Positions 1 through 5,081 of a stretch of 6,688 bases of DNA are shown piece after piece. This DNA comes from an uncultured Oscillospiraceae bacterium. GTDB taxonomy: Bacteria > Bacillota > Clostridia > Oscillospirales > Oscillospiraceae. Positions within the stretch are counted from its first letter, which is position 1. Every line of letters starts with the position of its first letter. The notes under the pieces were generated by a model. The model was not told the DNA's origin and did no database searches. It saw only the letters and a list, made by a program, of their open reading frames with translations. The position numbers and the translations under genes are program-made. The stretch is from contig CAKTED010000088.1 in the NCBI GenBank assembly GCA_934546725.1, positions 1 to 6,688 of the forward strand, in the 5' to 3' direction.

Positions 1-693
1 ATCGAGCTCTGCAAGACGAGACTTCAGGGCGACGATGAGGAGGCAAAGCTCGTTGCGCAGAAGGTCCTCTGCTGGGTCCTTACGGAAACGCTCAAGCTGC
101 TGCATCCCTTCATGCCGTTTCTGACGGAGGAGATCTGGCAGGCACTGCCGCATGAAGGCGATTTTCTCATAACCTCAAGCTGGCCGGAATATGATCCGGG
201 CCACTGCTTTGAAAAGGAAGAGAAGGACATGGAGCGCGTAATGGCCGCTATAAAGGCGGTTCGCGCGCAGAGAGCGGAGAAAAATGTTCCTCCCTCCAAA
301 AAGACGCATCTTTACGTTGAAACGGCAATGAAGGATACCTTCGAGGCGGGAAAGCCATTCCTTATGAAGCTTGCGTATGCGTCCGCCGTAACCGTTGGCG
401 ATACGGCTCCGGAAAATGCCGCCGAAATGGTCACCGCCATTACTACTGACGCAAAGCTCTATATGCCGCTTGCCGAGCTTGTGGATATCGATAAGGAGCT
501 TGAGCGCATGGGCAGAGAACTCAAAAAGGCGCAGGCGGACTTTGAGCGCATTAACGGCAAGCTTTCCAACGAGGGCTTTGTCTCGAGAGCTCCAAAGCAG
601 GTGGTCGCCGCAGAGCGTGAGAAGGCCGCAAGGCTTACGGCGCTTATCGAAAACCTCCAGGCGGGAATAAAAAATCTTGAAACAATGCGCTGA
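1..693 (+). CDS. valS: Valyl-tRNA synthetase, C-terminal part (5' end outside window)
   Basis: The open frame runs from base 1 to the TGA at 691-693 and gives the last 230 residues of a class I aminoacyl-tRNA synthetase that charges tRNA-Val in the cytoplasm. The anticodon-binding helical domain is recognisable from the motif LLHPFMPFLTEEIWQALP (residues about 34-51 of the visible part), typical of ValRS and its IleRS/LeuRS relatives. The last ~75 residues (from AELVDIDKELERMGRELKKA) are a charged heptad-like helix pair containing the segment LSNEGFVSRAPKQVV. This is the C-terminal coiled-coil arm specific to ValRS and separates it from IleRS and LeuRS. The catalytic HIGH and KMSKS motifs lie upstream of the window. 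No frameshift or premature stop is seen. A terminator at 735-779 follows, so valS is probably the last gene of its transcript. Confidence 0.95.
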   Translation: MELCKTRLQGDDEEAKLVAQKVLCWVLTETLKLLHPFMPFLTEEIWQALPHEGDFLITSSWPEYDPGHCFEKEEKDMERVMAAIKAVRAQRAEKNVPPSKKTHLYVETAMKDTFEAGKPFLMKLAYASAVTVGDTAPENAAEMVTAITTDAKLYMPLAELVDIDKELERMGRELKKAQADFERINGKLSNEGFVSRAPKQVVAAEREKAARLTALIENLQAGIKNLETMR

Positions 694-701
694 CGCCCGA
701 G

Positions 702-735
702 TTCGACAATAATTTCATACAGCATGCCCTATAAT
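702..735 (+). promoter_or_regulatory. Putative Spo0A-activated sigma-A promoter of the spoIIA operon
   Basis: A perfect 0A box, TTCGACA (702-708, reading TGTCGAA on the minus strand), overlaps a -35-like TCGACA (703-708). A perfect -10 TATAAT lies at 730-735. The spacer of 21 nt is too long for an ordinary sigma-A promoter but matches the 21-22 nt of the Spo0A-dependent spoIIG and spoIIE promoters of Bacillus subtilis. No -35-like hexamer is seen at the normal 17-nt distance, and no good sigma-H promoter (RNAGGAWWW / RNNGAAT) was found in the gap. The expected start point is near 742. This is inferred from motifs only. Confidence 0.6.
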
Positions 736-779
736 TACCGTGCAGAGTTCATTTTGCTCTCTGCACGGTAAATTTTTTT
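735..779 (+). terminator. Intrinsic terminator after valS
   Basis: A perfect 13-bp stem (TTACCGTGCAGAG at 735-747 pairs with CTCTGCACGGTAA at 759-771) has an 11-nt loop and is followed by seven T at 773-779. This is a classic rho-independent terminator for valS transcripts. Its first base is also the last base of the TATAAT at 730-735. RNA starting near 742 would lack the outer seven bases of the left arm and keep only six possible pairs. Confidence 0.9.
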
Positions 780-796
780 GCGGGGAATGATGCTGA

Positions 797-1114
797 TTGA
801 AAATATCGGACGAATTCAGACATGGCAGTCTGCGAATATCGCTTTGCGGTGAGCTTGACCACCATGGAGCAAAGGCCGCCATGGCGGAAGCCGCGCTGGC
901 CATAGAGGAATATCTTCCGCGGGAATGTGTGCTTGACATGGAAAAGGTCAGCTTTATGGACAGCTCCGGGATAGCGCTGATACTGAACACCGGGCGAAAG
1001 ATGAACAGCCTTGGCGGGAAGCTGCGGGTGGAAAATGTTTCACCGCAGCCGATGAAGGTGGTGGACGCGTCCGGGATTGAAAGGATAATAGACATAAGGG
1101 AGGCTGAAAAATGA
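797..1114 (+). CDS. spoIIAA: Anti-sigma F factor antagonist SpoIIAA (STAS domain)
   Basis: This 105-residue STAS-domain protein is the anti-anti-sigma factor of the sigma F partner switch. In its unphosphorylated form it binds SpoIIAB and frees sigma F in the forespore. The family motif GELDHH is at residues 18-23. The phosphorylation loop FMDSSG is at 53-58, so Ser56 matches Ser58 of B. subtilis SpoIIAA. The start is TTG: an in-frame TGA (794-796) directly precedes it, and the GGGGA at 782-786 lies 10 nt upstream. An ATGATG at 787-792 is in another frame and leads only to a 21-codon ORF. Ordinary family members are about 110-117 residues long, so the protein is complete. Its stop overlaps the spoIIAB start (ATGA, 1111-1114), which points to translational coupling and balanced amounts of the two partners. 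Confidence 0.93.
   Translation: MKISDEFRHGSLRISLCGELDHHGAKAAMAEAALAIEEYLPRECVLDMEKVSFMDSSGIALILNTGRKMNSLGGKLRVENVSPQPMKVVDASGIERIIDIREAEK
1096..1103 (+). promoter_or_regulatory. Ribosome binding site fixing the spoIIAB start
   Basis: AAGGGAGG lies 7 nt before the ATG at 1111, inside the last codons of spoIIAA. It is the strongest Shine-Dalgarno sequence of the operon. Together with in-frame stops at 1078-1080 and 1105-1107 it rules out a longer N-terminus for SpoIIAB. Confidence 0.8.
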
Positions 1115-1452
1115 ATAAGGATAACTATGAGCTTGGCGATATAAAAACCGCCGTGAGCGAGGCGGTGACGAACTGTATCGTTCATGCATACCCGGAGGAG
1201 ATCGGCACGATACGCATGAAATGCCGCATAATTGACGGGAAAACGCTTGAAATAAGCCTTAAGGACAGAGGCGTTGGCATAGATGACGTGGAAAAGGCGC
1301 GTGAGCCGCTGTTTACAACAGGGGATCCGGGCGAACGCGCCGGTATGGGCTTTGCGATAATGGAAAGCTTCATGGATTCCGTAAGGGTGCGGTCGAGGCC
1401 CGGCCGGGGGACGACGGTGACGCTGCGCAAAAGCATGAGCGGAAGAAAATAG
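1111..1452 (+). CDS. spoIIAB: Anti-sigma F factor / serine kinase SpoIIAB, N-terminally short
   Basis: This 113-residue GHKL (Bergerat-fold) protein kinase is the anti-sigma factor that holds sigma F and phosphorylates SpoIIAA. All nucleotide-binding motifs are present: N box EAVTN (17-21), G1 box DRGVGI (52-57), the lid PLFTTGDPGERAG (66-78) and G2 MGFAIMESFMD (79-89), followed by the last strand with GRGTTVTL (98-105). Aligned from memory, IKTAVSEAVTN corresponds to residues 40-50 of the 146-residue B. subtilis protein, so about 29 residues are missing in front. These normally form the first strand and helix, including Arg20, which contacts SpoIIAA and sigma F. In-frame stops lie just upstream and no other frame encodes the missing part. 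The choices are a real deletion, an assembly deletion, or a lineage variant. Identity is certain; activity is uncertain. Confidence 0.9.
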   Translation: MNKDNYELGDIKTAVSEAVTNCIVHAYPEEIGTIRMKCRIIDGKTLEISLKDRGVGIDDVEKAREPLFTTGDPGERAGMGFAIMESFMDSVRVRSRPGRGTTVTLRKSMSGRK

Positions 1453-1453
1453 C

Positions 1454-2164
1454 ATGAGCTTTGTGATGGACGAGGAGCTTCTGCGCGAGGCGAGAAACGG
1501 GGACAGGCTTGCCGCCGAAAGACTTGTGATCGAAAACTCGGGGCTTATATGGAGCGTTGCGCGCCGTTTTTTTGGCAGAGGAGTAGACAGCGACGATCTT
1601 TATCAGCTGGGCTGCATGGGCTTTATCAAGGCGCTTAGAAGCTATGACGAGAGCTACGGCACGCGATTTTCAACCTATGCCGTGCCCAAAATAGCCGGAG
1701 AGATTCGCCGCTTTATCCGGGACGACGGAAGCATAAAGGTGAGCCGCAGCATAAAGGAGCGGGCGGCCGCGATATATGGCGCCCGCCGGGAGCTTGAGCA
1801 GCAGCTTGGCCGCGAGGCGAGGATATCCGAAATAGCCGCGCATACGGGGCTTACGCCCGAGGAGATAGCCACGGCGGAAACCGCGGTATCGTCGACGCAG
1901 TCGCTGGAATATGAAAGCGGAGAGGACGGCTTCTCCCTGAAGGACGTACTTTTTGATGCGTCCCAGGAGGAAAAGCTGATCGAATATACGGCCCTGCGCG
2001 AGGGAATAGAGGCACTTGAGCCGCGCGAGCGGGAGGTCATAAAGCTGCGGTTTTACCGTGGACTTACTCAGCAGAGCGCCGCGCGCATAATGAACGTTTC
2101 GCAGGTGCAGATATCCAGGCTTGAGCGGAGAGCGATAGACGAATTGCGCGCATACCTCGAGTAG
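1454..2164 (+). CDS. sigF: RNA polymerase sporulation sigma factor SigF
   Basis: This 236-residue sigma-70 family factor is the first forespore-specific sigma of sporulation. Region 2 covers about residues 20-92, with DDLYQLG (47-53), FSTYAVP (72-78) and RFIRDDG (86-92). KVSRSIKE (95-102) leads into region 3. Region 4 covers about 183-233, with the helix-turn-helix QQSAARIMNVSQVQISRLERR at about 206-226. The motifs fit both SigF and SigG; the position behind spoIIAB decides for SigF. It is about 20 residues shorter than B. subtilis SigF, without loss of a core region. The ATG at 1454 is 1 nt after the spoIIAB stop, with GGAAG at 1441-1445 as a modest ribosome binding site. Another in-frame ATG at 1466 is possible but is less well supported. 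No terminator is seen before pcrA. Confidence 0.93.
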   Translation: MSFVMDEELLREARNGDRLAAERLVIENSGLIWSVARRFFGRGVDSDDLYQLGCMGFIKALRSYDESYGTRFSTYAVPKIAGEIRRFIRDDGSIKVSRSIKERAAAIYGARRELEQQLGREARISEIAAHTGLTPEEIATAETAVSSTQSLEYESGEDGFSLKDVLFDASQEEKLIEYTALREGIEALEPREREVIKLRFYRGLTQQSAARIMNVSQVQISRLERRAIDELRAYLE

Positions 2165-2168
2165 GTCC

Positions 2169-2197
2169 TTGCGAAAAGCTTTGGACTGGTGTATACT
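2169..2197 (+). promoter_or_regulatory. Candidate sigma-A promoter of pcrA
   Basis: TTGCGA (2169-2174, 4 of 6) and TATACT (2192-2197, 5 of 6) are separated by 17 nt. They lie in the 73-nt gap between sigF and pcrA. Transcription would start near 2204 and leave a leader of about 34 nt containing AGAGGA at 2221-2226. Because no terminator follows sigF, read-through from spoIIA may add to pcrA expression. The call rests on motif match only. Confidence 0.4.
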
Positions 2198-2237
2198 CAG
2201 GTCATATCAATAATATAGACAGAGGACATATTGTACT

Positions 2238-4706
2238 ATGACTGATACGGCTTTTTCCGGGCGCTGGCTTGCCGCCCGCAGAAAAATAATTGAACACGAT
2301 TTTGAAAAGCTCAATCCGCAGCAGCGTCTTGCCGTCATGACGACCGAGGGACCGCTGCTGCTTCTTGCCGGAGCGGGAAGCGGCAAGACCACGGTTATAA
2401 TAAACCGCATTGCAAATCTCATGCGCTACGGTAAGGCGTCAGACTGCGAGGATATCCCGGCGGACGCGTCTGAGGACGCACTGGAGGCAATGGAGCGCTA
2501 TGCCGGGCTCTGGTCTCCGGAGGACGAGGAGGCGGCAAAGGCCGCTGCGGCATATCAGCCCGCGGAGCCGTGGCGAATAATCGCCATAACCTTTACGAAC
2601 AAGGCGGCGGACGAGCTCAAGTCCCGCCTTGAGGCCATGCTGGGAGAAAAGGCAAACGACATCTGGGCGTCCACCTTTCATTCCGCCTGCGTCAGAATAC
2701 TTCGCCGCGATATAGATCGCCTCGGGATATTTACCACCGCATTCACGATATACGATACCTCGGACTGCCAGTCACTCATAAAGCACATTCTGCGAGATAT
2801 GGATATCGACGAGAAGAAATTCACGCCCAGGACCATCCTGAGCGCGATAAGCAACGCCAAGGATGATATGCGCTCCGCCGAGCAGTATCTCGGGGAAGCG
2901 GGAAACGACCCCTGGAAAAAGACTATCGGCCGCGTTTATGTGGAATACACGCGCCGCATGCAGGAGTCAAACGCGCTTGATTTTGACGACCTCATTCTCT
3001 ATACGGTCAAGCTGCTGAGCGAATGCGAGGAGGTCCTGAGCTTTTATCAGAATAAATTCAAATACCTGCTCGTTGACGAATATCAGGATACAAATATGCT
3101 GCAGTACAGACTTGTCAGCCTTCTGTCCGGTAAAAACAATAATATATGCGTTGTTGGCGACGACGATCAGGGTATATACAAGTTCCGCGGGGCAACGATT
3201 GAAAACATTCTCAGCTTTGAAAAGCAGTACAAAAACTGCCGGGTGATACGCCTTGAGCAGAACTACCGCTCGACGGAGTATATCCTTGAGGCGTCGAACG
3301 CCGTTATAAGCAGGAACACCGCCAGAACCGGCAAGGAGCTCTGGACGAAAAACGGCAGGGGCGAAAAGCTCACGCTCTATGTTGCGGCAAACGAAAACGA
3401 CGAGGCGCAGTTCGTTGCGTCAAAAATGCTTGCCGGATTTTCGCAGGGTGATAACTGGAGCGATTTTGCCGTGCTTTACCGTATGAACGCGCAGTCGAAC
3501 CAGCTTGAATATGCCCTCAAGCGAAACGGCATCCCGTACCGCGTATTCGGCGGCATGAAGTTCTATGACCGTGCCGAGATAAAGGACATGCTGGCGTATA
3601 TGTGCGTTGTGAACAATCCGGACGACGACCTGCGCCTGAGGAGAATAATAAATAATCCTCCGCGCGGGATAGGCGAAAAAACACTCGATACCGCTGCGGA
3701 GCTCGCGGCGGGCGAGGGAATCTCGCTCTTCGCGCTTCTGAGAAAATCCCGCGATTATCCGCAGCTTCAGCGCGGAGCGGTGAAGCTTACGCTTTTTGCC
3801 AATATGATAGACGATATCAGAGCTGAGGTTCCGAACCTTACGCTTGACGAGCTTTACGATCTCATCGTTCAGAGGTCCGGATACCTCGAGGCGCTCGAGA
3901 TGAAAAATACGCAGGAGGATCAGACGCGCGCAGAGAACGTGCGGGAGCTGAAGACCAATATCGTAAGCTTTATAAAGGAGCGCAACGGGCTGGGGAACCT
4001 TTCGGAATTTCTGGACGAGATGGCTCTTTACACAGACATTGACCAGATGGAAAAGGATAGCGACAGCGCCGTGCTCATGACCATGCACAGCGCCAAGGGG
4101 CTTGAGTTTCCCACGGTTTTCATCGTCGGTGCGGAGGAGGGAATAGTCCCCGGTCAGCGCAGCATCGGTGAGCCGGAGGAAATAGAGGAGGAGCGCCGCC
4201 TGTGCTATGTTGCCATGACGCGGGCTAAGAAGAAGCTCTACATAACGGCGGCAAAGCAGAGAATGCTTTTCGGAAGAACGAGCTGCAACGGGGTATCGCG
4301 CTTTGTTAAGGAAATACCGGAGGACTGCCTCGATGCGGTCCATGCATCGCGCCCGGTGAACGGGTTCCACAGCGCTTCAGCCTCTGCCGCGTCCGGTTCC
4401 GCACCGTCGCGCTATCAGCAGGGAATCCGCGCGCAGGGCTCGGGCAGGAGCTTCAGGGCCACGCATACTCCGGCGGCGCATGAGTCGAAATACAGCATTG
4501 CGCCGGAAAAGCCTGCGGCTCCGACTGAGGTACAGCTTGATTACTGCAAGGGTGACAGCGTGGTACACAAGGCTTTTGGCAGGGGTACGATATCCTCAAT
4601 GCAGGCGATGGGCGGAGATTATCTTGTCGAGATAATATTCGACAGGGTCGGCACAAAGCGGCTTATGCTGAAATCCGCGTCTCAATACATGAAAAAGGCT
4701 GATTAA
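2238..4706 (+). CDS. pcrA: ATP-dependent DNA helicase PcrA/UvrD
   Basis: This 822-residue superfamily 1A 3'-5' DNA helicase acts in repair, replication restart and removal of RNA polymerase or recombinase from DNA. The motifs appear in order: Q motif LNPQQR (25-30), Walker A AGAGSGKTT (44-52), Ia ITFTNKAADELK (117-128), II VDEYQDT (279-285), III GDDDQGIYKFRGA (307-319), IV QNYRST (341-346), V MHSAKGLEFP (616-625) and VI CYVAMTRAKKKLY (656-668). A low-complexity Ser/Ala/Gly linker (about 710-765) leads to a C-terminal Tudor-like domain from GDSVVHKAFGRGT (772-784), which in PcrA contacts RNA polymerase. An acidic, Ala-rich stretch at about 64-110, between motifs I and Ia, makes that gap roughly 40 residues longer than in B. 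subtilis PcrA. The frame is open and complete. AGAGGA lies 11 nt before the ATG, and no other in-frame start is available upstream. Confidence 0.95.
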   Translation: MTDTAFSGRWLAARRKIIEHDFEKLNPQQRLAVMTTEGPLLLLAGAGSGKTTVIINRIANLMRYGKASDCEDIPADASEDALEAMERYAGLWSPEDEEAAKAAAAYQPAEPWRIIAITFTNKAADELKSRLEAMLGEKANDIWASTFHSACVRILRRDIDRLGIFTTAFTIYDTSDCQSLIKHILRDMDIDEKKFTPRTILSAISNAKDDMRSAEQYLGEAGNDPWKKTIGRVYVEYTRRMQESNALDFDDLILYTVKLLSECEEVLSFYQNKFKYLLVDEYQDTNMLQYRLVSLLSGKNNNICVVGDDDQGIYKFRGATIENILSFEKQYKNCRVIRLEQNYRSTEYILEASNAVISRNTARTGKELWTKNGRGEKLTLYVAANENDEAQFVASKMLAGFSQGDNWSDFAVLYRMNAQSNQLEYALKRNGIPYRVFGGMKFYDRAEIKDMLAYMCVVNNPDDDLRLRRIINNPPRGIGEKTLDTAAELAAGEGISLFALLRKSRDYPQLQRGAVKLTLFANMIDDIRAEVPNLTLDELYDLIVQRSGYLEALEMKNTQEDQTRAENVRELKTNIVSFIKERNGLGNLSEFLDEMALYTDIDQMEKDSDSAVLMTMHSAKGLEFPTVFIVGAEEGIVPGQRSIGEPEEIEEERRLCYVAMTRAKKKLYITAAKQRMLFGRTSCNGVSRFVKEIPEDCLDAVHASRPVNGFHSASASAASGSAPSRYQQGIRAQGSGRSFRATHTPAAHESKYSIAPEKPAAPTEVQLDYCKGDSVVHKAFGRGTISSMQAMGGDYLVEIIFDRVGTKRLMLKSASQYMKKAD

Positions 4707-4710
4707 GACG

Positions 4711-4740
4711 GTAAAAAGTACAGGCCTCTCCGCGTATAAT
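4711..4740 (+). promoter_or_regulatory. Candidate sigma-E-type promoter nested in the pcrA terminator
   Basis: GTAAAAAG (4711-4718) and CGTATAAT (4733-4740), separated by 14 nt, are a partial match to the mother-cell sigma-E pattern (roughly GTMATATT, 14 nt, CATACANT). The -10 also contains a perfect TATAAT (4735-4740), but no sigma-A -35 is found 16-18 nt upstream. A start near 4747 would fall in the loop of the terminator hairpin. The spoVM gene downstream is a known sigma-E target in B. subtilis, which fits. The match is weak and is an inference. Confidence 0.33.
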
Positions 4741-4775
4741 GGAGCGTAAACCATTATGCGAGGGGAGGCTTTTTT
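4722..4775 (+). terminator. Terminator after pcrA that also masks a ribosome binding site
   Basis: The arms 4722-4742 and 4751-4771 form about 21 pairs with one G-A mismatch (4732/4761) and three G-T pairs, closing an 8-nt loop. A run of six T (4770-4775) follows, so this is a good intrinsic terminator 15 nt after the pcrA stop. The right arm contains AGGGGAGG (4761-4768), the Shine-Dalgarno sequence of the next small gene (GTG at 4776). Any RNA read through from pcrA would have that site paired. Confidence 0.88.
4761..4768 (+). promoter_or_regulatory. Ribosome binding site inside the terminator stem
   Basis: AGGGGAGG lies 7 nt before the GTG at 4776. It is near-consensus and well spaced, which is the main reason for accepting the GTG start and the 48-codon gene. 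It is paired with 4725-4731 in RNA carrying the whole hairpin and free in RNA starting near 4747. Confidence 0.65.
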
Positions 4776-4922
4776 GTGCACAGACATTGCTGGAGACCCG
4801 GTCTGCTTATCATACTGCTCGGAATAAGCGTTATCCTTGCGATGGTGCTTCCGTCGGGCTTTTGGGGAATAATGATAGGTGTTATCCTTGTAGCCATCGG
4901 AATATCAATGATAAGAAGGTGA
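4776..4922 (+). CDS. Small two-helix membrane protein of unknown function
   Basis: A 48-codon frame starts with GTG and ends with TGA at 4920-4922. I do not recognise the family. The protein begins with a short basic head (HRHCWRP, residues 2-8). Two strongly hydrophobic segments follow: about 9-25 (GLLIILLGISVILAMVL) and about 29-46 (FWGIMIGVILVAIGISMI), separated by a tight PSG turn (26-28). It ends in Arg-Arg. This predicts a helical hairpin in the membrane with both ends on the same, probably cytoplasmic, side. Support for a real gene comes from the near-perfect ribosome binding site at 4761-4768, the protein-like composition, and the fact that its stop overlaps the ribosome binding site of spoVM 6 nt further on. 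The context suggests a mother-cell sporulation role, but this is inference. Confidence 0.72.
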   Translation: MHRHCWRPGLLIILLGISVILAMVLPSGFWGIMIGVILVAIGISMIRR

Positions 4923-4928
4923 ACGCAT

Positions 4929-5012
4929 ATGAAGATATATGTTTTCAGACCGCCGCAGTTTCTGGCAAGACTGCTTGTAAAGCTTTTTGTCCGTGGCTCG
5001 AGGCATGAATAG
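4929..5012 (+). CDS. spoVM: Stage V sporulation protein SpoVM
   Basis: The 27-residue product, MKIYVFRPPQFLARLLVKLF followed by VRGSRHE, matches the 26-residue B. subtilis SpoVM (MKFYTIKLPKFLGGIVRAML...) in length, the MK-x-Y start, Pro9, the (K/Q)FL at 10-12 and a basic C-terminal end. SpoVM is made in the mother cell. It lies as an amphipathic helix on the convex outer forespore membrane and anchors SpoIVA there, which starts coat and cortex assembly. Pro9, important for correct localisation in B. subtilis, is kept. The AAGGTGA at 4916-4922 overlaps the stop of the 48-codon gene and lies 6 nt before the ATG, so the two are probably translated together. The gene is too short for most gene callers. 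The main doubt is the small number of residues available for comparison. Confidence 0.85.
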   Translation: MKIYVFRPPQFLARLLVKLFVRGSRHE

Positions 5013-5026
5013 TTTTGCCTGTGGCC

Positions 5027-5054
5027 GAATATGCTCTATCAGGGTGCATAACGA
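5027..5054 (+). promoter_or_regulatory. Possible sigma-E promoter of sipL
   Basis: GAATATG (5027-5033) resembles a sigma-E -35, and CATAACGA (5047-5054) shares the CATA core of the -10, with 13 nt between them. A start near 5061 would leave a short leader with AAGGAGA at 5064-5070. The -10 is poor outside the core. No terminator lies between spoVM and sipL, so co-transcription is also possible. Confidence 0.3.
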
Positions 5055-5081
5055 ACTTGTCCTAAGGAGAGTGTAACGGTC

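Noticed and set aside
661..669. GCGGGAATA, a near match to a sigma-H -35, at the end of valS
   Set aside because: No sigma-H -10 is found at the required 11-12 nt distance, so it is not accepted as a spoIIA promoter.
782..788. GGGGAAT, which fits a sigma-H -10
   Set aside because: No matching -35 lies upstream, and a start there would fall almost on the TTG codon. The G run serves better as the spoIIAA ribosome binding site.
715..1455. 246-codon frame on the minus strand across spoIIAA and spoIIAB
   Set aside because: It is antisense to two clearly recognised genes and crosses a terminator and a promoter region. No domain is recognisable.
2165..2186. GTCC...GGAC pairing after sigF as a possible terminator
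   Set aside because: There are only four pairs around a poorly pairing interior and no T run. It is too weak to call.
3420..4370. 316-codon frame on the minus strand
   Set aside because: It lies antisense to the well-conserved pcrA motifs V and VI and resembles no known family. It reflects the GC-rich codon use of pcrA.
4739..5008. 89-codon + strand frame covering the gap between pcrA and sipL
   Set aside because: It starts inside the terminator stem, has no ribosome binding site and an implausible composition. The two small genes in another frame (4776-4922, 4929-5012) have good ribosome binding sites and protein-like features.
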